Source: an uncultured Chlorobiaceae bacterium (GTDB taxonomy: Bacteria > Bacteroidota > Chlorobiia > Chlorobiales > Chlorobiaceae). From it: a stretch of DNA of 64,000 bases. Below the pieces are notes generated by a model. The model had not been told where the DNA came from. It saw only the letters and a list, made by a program, of their open reading frames with translations, and did no database searches. Location of the stretch: NCBI GenBank assembly GCA_903869365.1, contig CAIPYV010000030.1, positions 1-64,000 on the forward strand, in the 5' to 3' direction. Positions 33,337-44,626 of this stretch are shown here, piece by piece (position 1 is the stretch's first letter; each line of letters begins with the position of its first letter). The position numbers and the translations under genes were made by a program.

Positions 33337-34338
33337 TTACCGCAGGCCTTGCTCGAATTCTTCTGCAATGATGACATCTTCCGTACTGCCGATATAGAGA
33401 GGTGTACGCTGATGGAGTTCGGCTGGCTGTATGTCAAGGATACGTTCTCTGCCGTTCGTTGCCCGTCCGCCGGCCTGTTCGCAGATAAAGGCAAGCGGGT
33501 TGGCTTCATACATGAGCCGAAGCTTTCCGTTGAGGTGTTTCGTTGTTGGTGGATAAACAAAAACTCCACCAGTTAACAGGTTGCGGTGGAAGTCGGCAAC
33601 CAGTGAGCCAATGTAACGGGTGCTGTAGGGACGTCCTGAAGCAGGGTCTTCTTCTTTGATATAGTCGAGATACTTTTTGGTTCCTTCGTTGAACTGTGCG
33701 TAAGAACCTTCATTGATGGAGTAATATTTACCGCTTTTCGGGGTGGTGATGTTTTCGTGCGAAAGAAGAAACTCTCCAATGGTGGGGTCGTAGGTAAAAC
33801 CGTGAACACCGTGTCCAGTTGTATAAACCATGACTACCGATGATCCGTAGATGACATAACCGGCCGCAACCTGTTCGTAACCGTGCTGCAGACAGTCACT
33901 GACACTTGCTTTGCATGGATCGTCTCCCTTAAGCTTGTAGATGGAGAAGATGGTACCGACGCTTACATTTACGTCGATGTTTGAAGAGCCGTCGAGAGGA
34001 TCAAACAGAAGTGCATAGCTGCCGGTTTCATTCTTCGGAGGTATAATGATGCTTTCGTTTTCTTCGGAGCCCATGATAGCAAACCGTCCATGCTGGCCGA
34101 TAGCAGAGATAATTTTTTCATTGGCGAAAAGATCAAGTTTTTTTACCTCTTCACCCTGAACATTGGTGCTTCCAGCGAAGCCGAGAATGTCGACCAATCC
34201 TGCGCGGACTACCTCTCTTCGTACCAGTTTAGCGGCAAAGGCAACATCATTGAGAAGATCGGTAAGTTCTCCGTTTGCTTCAGGGAAATATTTCTGCTGT
34301 TCGAGAATGTGGCGTTCAATAGTGATCAGATTACTCAT
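33337..34338 (-). CDS. fbp: class I fructose-1,6-bisphosphatase
   Basis: [43 protein letters not shown]. Confidence 0.95.
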   Translation of the reverse strand: MSNLITIERHILEQQKYFPEANGELTDLLNDVAFAAKLVRREVVRAGLVDILGFAGSTNVQGEEVKKLDLFANEKIISAIGQHGRFAIMGSEENESIIIPPKNETGSYALLFDPLDGSSNIDVNVSVGTIFSIYKLKGDDPCKASVSDCLQHGYEQVAAGYVIYGSSVVMVYTTGHGVHGFTYDPTIGEFLLSHENITTPKSGKYYSINEGSYAQFNEGTKKYLDYIKEEDPASGRPYSTRYIGSLVADFHRNLLTGGVFVYPPTTKHLNGKLRLMYEANPLAFICEQAGGRATNGRERILDIQPAELHQRTPLYIGSTEDVIIAEEFEQGLR

Positions 34339-34508
34339 GCCCAGTGTTTAAGATTGTTAGTGTATGATGAGCTATAAAGCATATAATGTATATATTTTTC
34401 AGGTATTCCTTCATATTCCGAGGTCAATTTAGGAGCCCTCTTTTTTGTTAAGCAAGGCCGAAGTGTTATATACCTTGACCTTTTTCATTAGTTTTCCTGT
34501 ACATTTTT

Positions 34509-36218
34509 ATGAAACGATACCGATGGAATCTTCTCTCTCATGATGACAAGGCTGTCCTGGCTCTTTCGGAAGCAATCAATGTCACACTGCCTGTTGCAAG
34601 AGCACTGTTCAGTCGCGGTATTCAGACCTTTGATGAAGCTAAGAATTTTTTCCGTTCCTCCATTGAGCATCTTCCGTCCCCGTTTCTTCTGCAGGATATG
34701 AAGAAGGCGGTTGAGCGTGTTTGTCTGGCAGTGAATGGGCATGAAAAAATAATGCTGTATGGTGATTATGATGTTGATGGTACGACAGGGACGGCTCTTC
34801 TTTTTCTCTTTCTGAAAGAGTTGGGTGCCGAGGTCTCCTATTATATCAATGATCGTTTTGCGGAAGGCTATGGTATCTCAACAGAAGGCATTGATTCAGC
34901 TGTTGAACAGGGTATCAATCTTATTATTACGATCGATTGCGGTATAAGAGAGAATGAAGAGATAGGTCGATGCGCAGGTTTTGGTATTGATGTGATTGTT
35001 TGCGACCATCATGAACCGGATGTACTTCCACCCGCATACGCTATTTTAAATCCTAAGGTTTCTGGTTCTACCTATCCGTTCAGGGAGTTGTGCGGGTGCG
35101 GTGTAGCTTTCAAGTTTATTCAGGCAATAGCTGAACATTTGCATGCCGATAAGGAGAGCTGGCTGAAATATCTTGATTTAGTTGCTATTGCTACGACGGC
35201 TGATATGGTTGCTCTGGAAAATGAAAACCGTACTATGGTCCGTGAGGGGTTGCAGAGAATGAGAACAAACCCGAGGCGCACTTTAATGGTGATGTTTTCG
35301 CTCATGAAGGTTGCTCCAGCAGAGTTTGGCATGTTTCATATTGCCTTCGGAATTGCGCCGCGCATCAATGCAGCCGGAAGAATGCACTCGGCACATCTTG
35401 CAGTCGAATGGTTGCTTTCCGACTCGTTAGCCGATTCCGAACGGCATGCATACGAACTTGATCGGATGAATACACTTCGTCGGGAGACTGATGCCGATAT
35501 TATGGTAAAAGCGGAAAAAATGCTTGAAGGCCATTTCGCCTCATTTTGTTCTTCGATTGTGCTCTATGATGAGTCATGGCATCTTGGAGTTCTTGGTATC
35601 GTGGCTTCAAAAATGATTGAAAAACATTACCTGCCTACGGTAATCCTTGGCGGTATGAATGGCCTTATCAAAGGTTCTGTTCGAAGTGTTGAAGGATTTA
35701 ATATCTACGAGGCTTTGCAGGAGTGCAGCGACTATCTTGATCAGTTCGGGGGGCATCACCAGGCTGCAGGTATAACGCTTCGACCTGAAAATTTTGCAGG
35801 ATTCCGAAAGAAGTTCAATGAGGTTTGCAGCAACACTCTTTCCTTTGGCCAGCGTCAGAAAGAACTTGTTGTTGATTCAAAACTGGCACTGGAAGATATC
35901 AAGGCTAATTTTATCAATGTACTCGAACAGTTTGCTCCCTATGGATATGGCAACAGGGAGCCGCTTTTTCTTTCTGAGGAACTCATTCTTTTCGGTCAGG
36001 CAAAACTGCTTCGCCAGAGACATGTGAAGTTTTCTGTAAGGGATAAACATGGAAGAACCTTTGACGTAATAGGTTTTGATCGTCCGGATATCTATACAGA
36101 ACTCACCGCACAATCCCGCCCGGTTTTTGCCATGGTCTATTCGATAGAAAAACGGGTATGGAACAATAATGAGCAGTGGCAGATAAAACTACGGGATCTT
36201 GAACTCAATAAACGGTAG
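34509..36218 (+). CDS. recJ: single-stranded-DNA-specific exonuclease RecJ
   Basis: YGDYDVDGTTGTALL, CDHHEP, GGHHQAAGITL. Confidence 0.95.
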   Translation: MKRYRWNLLSHDDKAVLALSEAINVTLPVARALFSRGIQTFDEAKNFFRSSIEHLPSPFLLQDMKKAVERVCLAVNGHEKIMLYGDYDVDGTTGTALLFLFLKELGAEVSYYINDRFAEGYGISTEGIDSAVEQGINLIITIDCGIRENEEIGRCAGFGIDVIVCDHHEPDVLPPAYAILNPKVSGSTYPFRELCGCGVAFKFIQAIAEHLHADKESWLKYLDLVAIATTADMVALENENRTMVREGLQRMRTNPRRTLMVMFSLMKVAPAEFGMFHIAFGIAPRINAAGRMHSAHLAVEWLLSDSLADSERHAYELDRMNTLRRETDADIMVKAEKMLEGHFASFCSSIVLYDESWHLGVLGIVASKMIEKHYLPTVILGGMNGLIKGSVRSVEGFNIYEALQECSDYLDQFGGHHQAAGITLRPENFAGFRKKFNEVCSNTLSFGQRQKELVVDSKLALEDIKANFINVLEQFAPYGYGNREPLFLSEELILFGQAKLLRQRHVKFSVRDKHGRTFDVIGFDRPDIYTELTAQSRPVFAMVYSIEKRVWNNNEQWQIKLRDLELNKR

Positions 36219-36239
36219 ATTGCCTGCACTCCGCTGTTG

Positions 36240-37205
36240 TTATGGCGTTGTGTCGTGTTCCGGTATTTTTTTTTCGTGACTGATTCTGGTCAGAATACCG
36301 GCAAGTGATGACAGGGCTGAAATGGCAAAAAATATGAGCGACAGTGCCACTCCGACACTGGTTTCGAGTGCTATCGTTCCAAGCAGATAAAGGAAGGTTA
36401 TCTCTCTTGCGCCAGCTCCTCCGATGGTGATCGGGATAATGGTGGCTATAGTCGATATCAGGAAGATGGCAAGATAGTCGATGAGATTGGTGCTGTGTGA
36501 TATGGCTTTGAGGATAAAAAAAACCGATATAACCTGGGTAATCTGAACTAGCATCGACTCAATGGCGGTAACGGTGAAGACTCCGATAAACTGCTTGTAG
36601 AACACTCTGTTCACCAGCAATGCGATTGGATAGATTGCTCCGAGCAGAACCCATGCATAGGGTATCAGGTGTGGAAATTTCAAGGCGAAACTGCTGGGCA
36701 GCAGGAGTATAATCGAAAGAAATACCAGTGCGAAGATTCCGCAGATTCTGTCCCACAAGACAGCATGAAAGACATTGATCATTTTCAGACCGTGGTTTTT
36801 CTGCAGAACAAAGATTTTATAGCCATCACCTCCGATGCCTCCCGGAAGGAAAAGGTTGTAGAACATTCCGAGATAGTAAAGCTTAAGATTGTACATGGCC
36901 GACAACTCAATACCGATAGCCTTGAAAAAACGGTTTAAGCGAATAGCATTGAAGACCTTCGATATATTGAAAAACAAGAGGGCCAGCAGTAGATACCAGA
37001 GGTTGGCTCCCCGGATGAAGCCGGCAAGTTTTGCAACATCGGTTTTTTTCAGGACCAGATAAAGTGCCAGAGCGGTGACAAGAAGCTGGAGAAGTGGTTT
37101 GAGCAGCTTTATAGGGCCGGTTTTACTGTTTGTCAACGATCTTTTTAACGATATAGGTTTTTTTGTTTTGAGACTCGTAATAGGTGCGCATGATAAATTC
37201 GGCAA
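36240..37205 (-). CDS. lysylphosphatidylglycerol synthase TM-region/UPF0104 family flippase-like protein; start likely near 37120
   Basis: Polytopic membrane ORF; LFLPGGIGGDGYKIF and PITIGGAGARE motifs. Confidence 0.8.
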   Translation of the reverse strand: MPNLSCAPITSLKTKKPISLKRSLTNSKTGPIKLLKPLLQLLVTALALYLVLKKTDVAKLAGFIRGANLWYLLLALLFFNISKVFNAIRLNRFFKAIGIELSAMYNLKLYYLGMFYNLFLPGGIGGDGYKIFVLQKNHGLKMINVFHAVLWDRICGIFALVFLSIILLLPSSFALKFPHLIPYAWVLLGAIYPIALLVNRVFYKQFIGVFTVTAIESMLVQITQVISVFFILKAISHSTNLIDYLAIFLISTIATIIPITIGGAGAREITFLYLLGTIALETSVGVALSLIFFAISALSSLAGILTRISHEKKIPEHDTTP

Positions 37206-38055
37206 TGAACCCGGTGGTAATAAGCTGAATGCCGATGAAGGTCATAATGATGCCTAAAGAGAGCAGTGGACGGCCTCCGATATCGTGCCCTAAAATTTTC
37301 AGGGTGAGCAGGTAGAGGTTCAGGGCAATTCCAATAAACAAGGAGAAAAAGCCAAGACTTCCGAAAAGATGCATTGGCTTTTGACTGTATTTCTGGAAAA
37401 AAACCATGAACAACAGGTCACTCAGTACCTTGAAGGTGCGACCAATTCCGTATTTCGATTTTCCGAATTTTCGTGCGTGATGCTGAACATCAACCTCTTC
37501 CATTCTTGCACCGTAGAGCTGCACAAGGACAGGTATAAATCGGTGAAGTTCTCCGTAAAGGCCAAGATTTTTTGCAACATCCTTTTTGAATACTTTCAGG
37601 GTACATCCATAGTCATGTATGTGCACATTGGTTAAATTCCTGATGATGGCGTTGGCGATCTTACTGGGAATTTTTCTGAGAATCATGCCATCCTGCCGTC
37701 CAGCCCGCCTTCCTGCCACTACATCAAGATCGTGGGTATGAAGATAGTGCATCATCATCGGAATATCCGAAGGGTCATTCTGAAGATCTCCATCTATTGT
37801 GGCTATCAGCTCGCCTTGCGCATGATCGATACCGGCGGCCATCGCGGTTGTCTGTCCGTAATTCTTGTTCAGGACAACCAGATGTGCATTGGCTGGAGCG
37901 TATGCCTGAATCTCAGCTACTGTGTCATCGGTGGAGCCGTCATCAACGAGGACGATTTCATGATCAACAGCTGCGAGTGACGATGCAAGAGCAGCAAACA
38001 ACGGTTTGATGTTTTCAGCCTCATTCATGACCGGTATGACGACTGAAAGCTTCAT
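37123..38055 (-). CDS. family 2 glycosyltransferase (DPM/ArnC-like) with C-terminal TM helices
   Basis: SVVIPVMNEAENI, LVDDGSTDDT, TIDGDLQNDPSDIP. Confidence 0.9.
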   Translation of the reverse strand: MKLSVVIPVMNEAENIKPLFAALASSLAAVDHEIVLVDDGSTDDTVAEIQAYAPANAHLVVLNKNYGQTTAMAAGIDHAQGELIATIDGDLQNDPSDIPMMMHYLHTHDLDVVAGRRAGRQDGMILRKIPSKIANAIIRNLTNVHIHDYGCTLKVFKKDVAKNLGLYGELHRFIPVLVQLYGARMEEVDVQHHARKFGKSKYGIGRTFKVLSDLLFMVFFQKYSQKPMHLFGSLGFFSLFIGIALNLYLLTLKILGHDIGGRPLLSLGIIMTFIGIQLITTGFIAEFIMRTYYESQNKKTYIVKKIVDKQ

Positions 38056-38065
38056 GATATAGGAT

Positions 38066-39616
38066 TCATTGTTTCAGTTTTGCAAGCACAATACCATACT
38101 TGCTATAAAGCAAGGTAGTATTTTGAAGATTTTTGAGTTCTTTAACTGTTGTCAACACAATTTCTCCCCGCTTTGGGGCACGTATTTCAGCAAGAGAGTG
38201 AGAATATACAAAAAATGAGGGGTTATAGAGTTCCCACATGATGATTTTATAACCCCCTTGTTTGGCAAGAAGTGCCGCCTCTTTCACAGGTTTCTGGAGA
38301 AGATTTCCAACAAGAGGCATAAGGTAGAGATTGATAAGGAGGGACAAGAGCACTCCTGTTGCAATCAGTTTGTCGTCAGTTGAAAAACGAGGTGTGAATT
38401 GCATGGCAGAGAGAGCGAGCATGGTGGCAATGATGATAAGTATATGATTCTGACCGGTAAGCTCTACTCCTCCGGTAAGGATTGCTCTGATGAAGTCATC
38501 ATCAATTTTCTGCAATGCGATCTGCAGGAGATAGGGAAGGCAAGAAAGCACTGCAAGCAGAAGAAGCGGCCACACCGCCAAACGCCGAGGATGCCTGCAC
38601 AATGGTAGAACTTTCGCCATGAGTATAAAAAGAGGTGTATAGCCGTAGATAGTGTAGTGAGGCAGTTTTGTGCCGGAAAGGGAGAAAAATACAAAGACAA
38701 AGATAAACCAGATCAAAAGAAATCGGTTTGTGCTGTCGGAAAGTAATGTTTTAATGTTGAAAAGAACGGTAAAGAAAAGCCCTGTAAAAGGCATCATTCC
38801 AACAATAATAACCGGAATATAATAGAGTATGGAACCTGAGTGCCCTTCGAATGAGGTATTGAAGCGGCTAAGGTTGTGTTTGAAGAAAAAGCCTTCAATA
38901 AAAGCCATACCCTGATCTCTGTATTCAAGCAGATACCAGGGAAGTGCGATGCAGAGAAAGAGCAGGATACCGATGGGGTTGAAGATCATGCCGATCCATT
39001 TTTTTATGCTTCCTTCCTGAAGGGCAAACAAAAAGGAGACGGCAGCAGGTATAAGAATTGCTATCGGACCTTTGGTGAGCATTCCGAAGCCAGCTGCAGC
39101 GAATGCAAGATGCAGGGCATGTTTTGAGCCTGTTTTGAAATGGTTGATCAAGGCAAACATGGTTATGGCAAGGAAGCAGTTCAGCAGACCATCGGCAATG
39201 GCGGCTTTGGCGATAACGATGACTTGAAGCGACAGCACCATCATTGCGGCAGCAAGAAATGCCTGCCGGTTGCCGGACTCTTTGCGAACAAAAAGAAAAA
39301 TCGATGTTGCCCAGGCTGTTCCGGCGAGGGCGGAGGGTAGTCGAAATGCGAACTCGTTGATTCCGAACAGCTTGACGCAAACCAGCTGCACCCAGTAGAT
39401 AAGAATTGGTTTATCAAAACGTGGTGCGCCGTTAAGATAGGTCGTCAGATAATTTTTACTGATCATCATTTCGCGCGTCGCCTCACTGAAGGCCCCTTCA
39501 TCGACATCAAAGAGTGGTGCGGATCCCAGCCCTAAAAAAAAGCTGGTAAGGATAAGGATTCCGAGTGCAGCAAGAAACCATGCGGTTTCAGATTTCGCGT
39601 GATTCTGAGACATCAA
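38066..39616 (-). CDS. ArnT-like glycosyltransferase family 39 protein
   Basis: DVDEGAFSEATREM, N-terminal GT39 motif; many TM helices. Confidence 0.85.
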   Translation of the reverse strand: MMSQNHAKSETAWFLAALGILILTSFFLGLGSAPLFDVDEGAFSEATREMMISKNYLTTYLNGAPRFDKPILIYWVQLVCVKLFGINEFAFRLPSALAGTAWATSIFLFVRKESGNRQAFLAAAMMVLSLQVIVIAKAAIADGLLNCFLAITMFALINHFKTGSKHALHLAFAAAGFGMLTKGPIAILIPAAVSFLFALQEGSIKKWIGMIFNPIGILLFLCIALPWYLLEYRDQGMAFIEGFFFKHNLSRFNTSFEGHSGSILYYIPVIIVGMMPFTGLFFTVLFNIKTLLSDSTNRFLLIWFIFVFVFFSLSGTKLPHYTIYGYTPLFILMAKVLPLCRHPRRLAVWPLLLLAVLSCLPYLLQIALQKIDDDFIRAILTGGVELTGQNHILIIIATMLALSAMQFTPRFSTDDKLIATGVLLSLLINLYLMPLVGNLLQKPVKEAALLAKQGGYKIIMWELYNPSFFVYSHSLAEIRAPKRGEIVLTTVKELKNLQNTTLLYSKYGIVLAKLKQ

Positions 39617-40265
39617 GTTTTGTTTTGAAATAGAGGTTATAGAGCAGAATTGAGGATGCTGTACCTAACAATGAACCGGCAAGAACATCGCTGATATAGT
39701 GCTGGGTCAGAAAAATACGGCTGAATGCAATCAGTGTTCCTGCAAAGAGGAAGAGAATGCGCCATTTCGGGTAGAGCGTCGTCAAGACAATTGTTACGCT
39801 GAAAGCTGTTGTCGCATGGCCGGAGGGAAAGGAAATCCACTCATATTCATAATGGAAACAGTTGAATCCATAGAGCTGTTCACTGAAATAAAGTATCGGC
39901 CTTGCCCGACCGGCGATATATTTGATGATATCTGCGCTGATTCCCGAAACAGCAACAGATGAGGAGAGAAAAAGACCCGAATGTGCTCTCAAAGGGTTTC
40001 TGGTCCTAAAAACAACAAAAAGCAGCATTCCTGACACGAGATACCATTGTGATTCCCCACAATCCGTAATGATGTTGAAAAGATCCTCCGCCAACCCGTT
40101 ATGCAATGTATGGAACCATAATGCCGCTTTAATATCCATAAAGTTATAGCTGAGCATGCAGAGCAGAATTACTCCTGTCACTGCGATACTCCACTTAAAA
40201 GGTATGGTCATGGGGGAGGTAATACTTTTTTTTAACAGACAGCTCAATTGATCGTAAAAATACAT
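39588..40265 (-). CDS. PAP2 family phosphatase
   Basis: KYIAGRARP, SFPSGHATTAF, SRIFLTQHYISDVLAG. Confidence 0.9.
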   Translation of the reverse strand: MYFYDQLSCLLKKSITSPMTIPFKWSIAVTGVILLCMLSYNFMDIKAALWFHTLHNGLAEDLFNIITDCGESQWYLVSGMLLFVVFRTRNPLRAHSGLFLSSSVAVSGISADIIKYIAGRARPILYFSEQLYGFNCFHYEYEWISFPSGHATTAFSVTIVLTTLYPKWRILFLFAGTLIAFSRIFLTQHYISDVLAGSLLGTASSILLYNLYFKTKLDVSESREI

Positions 40266-40322
40266 TAAATTTTTTGGTAGTATATATGACTGTAAGCAAA
40301 CATAATAATAAGCCTGTAAAAA

Positions 40323-41192
40323 TTGATTATGCCCGATAACCCTCTTCAGAATATCATTTTGCTTTTGTCATGTCCTGATCGGGCCGGTCTTGTGTTTCGC
40401 ATATCCAATTTTATTTATGAACGAGGCGGAAATATTCTTGATCTGGATGAGCATGTGGATCCTGTTGAAAAGATTTTTTTTGTCAGGGTGTTATGGAACG
40501 AAAAGTTGTCAACGCTGTTATCTGAACTTGAAGATGCTTTCAGGCCTCTTGGAGAAGAGTTCTGCGCTTCCTGGAAAATCCGGTTGACCGGGCTGACAAC
40601 CCGTATAGCAATTTTTGTTTCCCGTTATGATCATTGTCTTCTTGAAATTCTCTGGAGAAACAGTATCGGCGAGTTTGCCGTTGATATTGCGCTTATCATC
40701 TCAAATCATAACGACCTTGCGCCACTTGCCGCGCAGTATGGCATTCCTTACCATGTTTTTCCTCTCAGCGGAGATACAAAAGAGGCGGTCGAACAACAGG
40801 AAGTTGCGCTTCTTGAAAGAAATGCCATCGACACGGTCGTGCTTGCCCGGTATATGCAGATTCTGTCTTCCCGGTTTGTTGAACGCTATCAAGGCCGAAT
40901 CATCAATATTCACCACTCTTTTCTCCCAGCGTTTGTTGGCAGCAGTCCTTACCGGCAAGCTTATGAACGGGGAGTCAAGATCATTGGCGCGACCAGTCAT
41001 TACGTTACCGAGGAGCTTGACCAGGGGCCAATTATTGCGCAGGATATCATCAGGGTGACACACAAAGACTCGCTTGACGATCTTGTCAGGAAAGGGCGCG
41101 ATCTTGAGCGCCTTGTTTTAGCCAAGGCCATTCGTCTTCATGCCGAGCATCGTATTCTTGTCAATGGCAAAAAAACTGTAGTATTTGATTGA
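40323..41192 (+). CDS. purU: formyltetrahydrofolate deformylase
   Basis: ACT domain N-terminus; NIHHSFLPAFVGSSPYRQAYERGVKIIGATSHYVTEELDQGPII. Confidence 0.95.
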   Translation: MIMPDNPLQNIILLLSCPDRAGLVFRISNFIYERGGNILDLDEHVDPVEKIFFVRVLWNEKLSTLLSELEDAFRPLGEEFCASWKIRLTGLTTRIAIFVSRYDHCLLEILWRNSIGEFAVDIALIISNHNDLAPLAAQYGIPYHVFPLSGDTKEAVEQQEVALLERNAIDTVVLARYMQILSSRFVERYQGRIINIHHSFLPAFVGSSPYRQAYERGVKIIGATSHYVTEELDQGPIIAQDIIRVTHKDSLDDLVRKGRDLERLVLAKAIRLHAEHRILVNGKKTVVFD

Positions 41193-41265
41193 ATGGTGTT
41201 TTTATGGGATTTATATTGAATTGTCGAAACAAAAAGGGTGTGTTGATAATCATGAATAATATCTG

Positions 41266-42192
41266 ATGAGTAATACAGCGTCAAGTGCTTGCACGCATGA
41301 TGCTCATGATCATCACCATGGTCATCATCATGCATCGGGAAACATAAAGCTTGCTTTTTTTCTTAATCTTGGATTTGCGGGTATCGAAATTGTTGGCGGA
41401 ATTGTAACTGGCAGCACAGCAATCCTTGCCGATGCTGTTCACGATCTTGGAGACTCGTTTGCTCTGGGTCAGGCATGGTATTTTGAAAAGGTCTCACTTG
41501 GGAAAAGCAATCCCCGTTATTCTTACGGTTATAAAAGATTCTCTCTTCTTGGAGCCCTTATCAGTACGATTGTTCTACTCACCAGCTCACTTTTTATTCT
41601 TGCCCAGGCCATACCCCGTATTTTTGCACCGCATCATCCTGATGCCGGAGGAATGATTCTGCTTGCTCTTGTCGGTGTTACAGTCAACGGTTTTGCGATG
41701 GCAAGACTCTCAAAAGATAAGGGTATGAATTCGCGAGTTGTTGCTCTGCATCTTCTGGAAGATGTGCTTGGATGGGTCGCAGTACTTGTCGTAGCCGTTA
41801 TTCTGTATTTCTGGGATGTTCCAGTGCTTGACCCTGTTCTTGCCGTTTTGATTACCCTCTATATTCTTGGGGGTGTCATAAAAAATCTCAGGGCAATGCT
41901 GCCGGTTTTTCTTCAGGCAGTTCCTCCGGAGCTTGATCTTGCTGTTATTACCCGGGAAATCGAGCAACTGCAGCATATCCGTGCGGTGCATCATGCTCAT
42001 ATATGGTCGCTTGATGGAGTCCATTCTGTTTTTACAGCGCACCTTGAACTGAATATTCTGCTTGATGTTGAAGCATATAGGCAACTCAAGGATGACATCA
42101 GGAAGCTTGTGGAGCGCCATGGCCTTTATCACTCAACCGTTGAAATAGAGTATCCCGGAGAGGCCTGCCGAAATACTGTTTCTGTATCATAA
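41266..42192 (+). CDS. cation diffusion facilitator family transporter
   Basis: His-rich N-terminus; ILADAVHDLGDSFALG; six-TM profile. Confidence 0.9.
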   Translation: MSNTASSACTHDAHDHHHGHHHASGNIKLAFFLNLGFAGIEIVGGIVTGSTAILADAVHDLGDSFALGQAWYFEKVSLGKSNPRYSYGYKRFSLLGALISTIVLLTSSLFILAQAIPRIFAPHHPDAGGMILLALVGVTVNGFAMARLSKDKGMNSRVVALHLLEDVLGWVAVLVVAVILYFWDVPVLDPVLAVLITLYILGGVIKNLRAMLPVFLQAVPPELDLAVITREIEQLQHIRAVHHAHIWSLDGVHSVFTAHLELNILLDVEAYRQLKDDIRKLVERHGLYHSTVEIEYPGEACRNTVSVS

Positions 42193-42209
42193 ACAAACCA
42201 TAAAAAGCT

Positions 42210-42720
42210 ATGATAAAAAAACTGTTGTTACTCTCAGTTCTGTTTCTTGCCGGATGTATGGGTATTCCGCGCGGAGTTACGGTTGTTGATAATTTTTCTC
42301 TCGATCGGTTTCTCGGTACCTGGCATGAAGTCGCCCGAATTGATAACTCCTTTGAAAAAAATCTTGGTCAGGTATCAGCTACATATACCCTTGCAGGGGA
42401 TGGAAGTGTTACGGTGTAAAGGGTATGACGCTAAAAAAAGAGAGTTGCAAACCATAGAGGGACGCGGTGTTTTTGTTGGTGATATCCACAAAGGGGCTTT
42501 AAAAGTATCATTTTTCGGTCCTTTTTATGCCAGTTACAACATCATTGCGCTTGATAAAACCGGTTACCGATGGGCTATGGTGTGTGGTCGCGACAAAGCC
42601 TACTTCTGGATTTTGTCGAGGGAGCCTGAAATGGATCCCCGGTTGCTGAAAGAATTGGTTCTCCGAGCGAAATCCTTGGGCTTTGATACTGACCATCTGC
42701 TGACTTGGGGACGTAGTTGA
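42210..42720 (+). pseudogene. lipocalin (Blc-like) lipoprotein split by a +1 frameshift
   Basis: Lipobox LFLAGC, FLGTWHEVARID...; C-terminal half (KGYDAKKRELQTIEGRGVFV...DKAYFWILSREPEM) in a different frame. Confidence 0.8.
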
Positions 42721-42763
42721 ATAGCGATAAAAGCCAATCATTTAACCCGTTTTCATCACTGTT

Positions 42764-43978
42764 TTATAGGGGCAGCCCATACTCAGCAAGGATAACCCTG
42801 ACATGTTTCGGAGTCAACTGCTCAAGCTGTTCAGGAGAGCGAAATTTGAGATAGTAGTAGTGCCTGATCAGGTGAAAATCAACCGAGTAGTGGGCAAACC
42901 CAATCCCTTTCGGGCCGATCATAGCAAGCATACGAGCCAGTATATTGCCAAGCCAGAGAGGTATCTTTCTTGTGGCCGCATACACTTTGTTAACTCCCTT
43001 CATGCTCTCGATGGTGCGTTTCGACGTGTTCTTAACAAATGAGCTGCACTCCCACTTGCCGGATTCCGGAAAATATTCGAGTTCAGCTTCGATCAGCTTC
43101 AGCAGTTTTCTTCCTGTTTCAGTACGGACAAGGAGCCACTGCCGTTTTTGTTCCGGCAGCAGTCGAGCCCCGATGTAGCCAACGGTAATGTCGGCAAGGC
43201 TGTTGAGATAGTCAAAGCAGCTCATGCATGCAGGAGGGAAGATGGACGGGTCAGAAAGCTCTTCCGAAAGGCTGAAGAAGGGGATTTTTTCAACGCTGCC
43301 GTCATTGTGCCTGATGTGAATCCGGAAATCCTGCATAAACTCCATATGGCATGCGGTATCGGGCGAGTGCGACATTCTTTCCAGAATCCACGGCCATTTT
43401 GATCGAGCAACATTGTCTACACAGGGAATCCCAATGGTCAGGATCTCCATCTCCCTGAGGTATTCGAACCTCTCCTGGAAATCCCTCAGTGTATGCAGAT
43501 GACAAGCCGCACCAATGACAAGCACCTTTTTCATGCCCTGGCGATACGCGCTCTCAAGGGAGTATAACACTGGGGAGAGCACCGGTTTATTGCCTCTTGT
43601 GGAATAGATCTCATCACTGTTCCGGGCCAGAAGAGGCAGCGAGAAAAAGTGATGACCCGGAGTGTGCTGCAGCGACACAACCCCTTCAACAAGCTTCTCT
43701 TCAAAAGCCTTGACGGCCATACGGGTAACAATGCCGCTCCACTGCGCTCCTGCTAACGGCTTTTTCAGTTGAGCTGTAACACGATCAAGTGTAATGCCAA
43801 AACGCATTTCCACCGGATCATTCAGGCTTCGTTCCCGTCCAAAAAGCTTTTTCTCCCTTTCACCGAGCCATCCGTTTTTAAAAACACAGCTTTTAACACT
43901 CTCTTCAACCGGCCAAGCCTGAATGGAGCAGAGACCGCATGAACTGCAGAGCCTGTTGTTCTTGTTGGAGATTTCCAT
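42764..43978 (-). CDS. bciB: F420 hydrogenase/dehydrogenase beta-subunit family protein, probable divinyl (proto)chlorophyllide 8-vinyl reductase BciB
   Basis: FrhB-like: [71 protein letters not shown]. Confidence 0.72.
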   Translation of the reverse strand: MEISNKNNRLCSSCGLCSIQAWPVEESVKSCVFKNGWLGEREKKLFGRERSLNDPVEMRFGITLDRVTAQLKKPLAGAQWSGIVTRMAVKAFEEKLVEGVVSLQHTPGHHFFSLPLLARNSDEIYSTRGNKPVLSPVLYSLESAYRQGMKKVLVIGAACHLHTLRDFQERFEYLREMEILTIGIPCVDNVARSKWPWILERMSHSPDTACHMEFMQDFRIHIRHNDGSVEKIPFFSLSEELSDPSIFPPACMSCFDYLNSLADITVGYIGARLLPEQKRQWLLVRTETGRKLLKLIEAELEYFPESGKWECSSFVKNTSKRTIESMKGVNKVYAATRKIPLWLGNILARMLAMIGPKGIGFAHYSVDFHLIRHYYYLKFRSPEQLEQLTPKHVRVILAEYGLPL

Positions 43979-44165
43979 TGCTGCACAAACCTTGCTATCC
44001 GTTCACCACAAAGGCTTAAATATAAAAAGAAGTTACAGCAATGTCAGCAACCGATAAGCGTCTAAAAATCGGCATGCCATACTGCTGTTGAAGGCGGAGT
44101 GGTCGGAAAGAGCAGAAAAGTGTTAGAATGTTTTATAGTGAAACGTATAAAGCTCAATAATTTGA

Positions 44166-44444
44166 GTGAATAAAGGAGCAGTTATGATAGTCATAAGTAC
44201 AACAGAATTAAGAAGAAACCTCCGCAAATATTTGGATATGGCAAATAAAGAGCGTGTCATTATCCGTTGCGAAAATACCGAAGCCTATGAACTCGTACCA
44301 TGTGGACCAATGAGTGACACAGATCACTATTTCTCCGATCCCAAGGTAATCGAAAAACTACAACACTCCATTGAGCAAGTCAAAGCAGGTAAAACCCATA
44401 TTCTTAAAAAAACAGATATCAATAAATTCCTTGGCCTTGAATAA
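44166..44444 (+). CDS. Phd/YefM-like antitoxin
   Basis: STTELRRNLRKYLDMANKERVIIR; stop overlaps start of RelE-like ORF. Confidence 0.75.
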   Translation: MNKGAVMIVISTTELRRNLRKYLDMANKERVIIRCENTEAYELVPCGPMSDTDHYFSDPKVIEKLQHSIEQVKAGKTHILKKTDINKFLGLE

Positions 44445-44626
44445 TGCCTTATACGCTTGTTTACACCGATGATGTACGTGTGGATATTGAGCAGCTCAAA
44501 AAATCAGGTGATATGGCTGCAATCAGAAAACTGGCCAGAATGCTCATCAATCCACAATTCGATGATGTTCATTGGTTTTCAGAGGGCCGTGCCGCAGTCA
44601 ACATTGCCGGAAAATGGGGATTTTGA
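44444..44626 (+). pseudogene. truncated RelE/Txe-like toxin fused to a WG-repeat fragment
   Basis: MPYTLVYTDDVRVDIEQLKKSGDMAAIRKLARM (RelE-like) followed by INPQFDDVHWFSEGRAAVNIAGKWGF (WG repeat). Confidence 0.65.
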
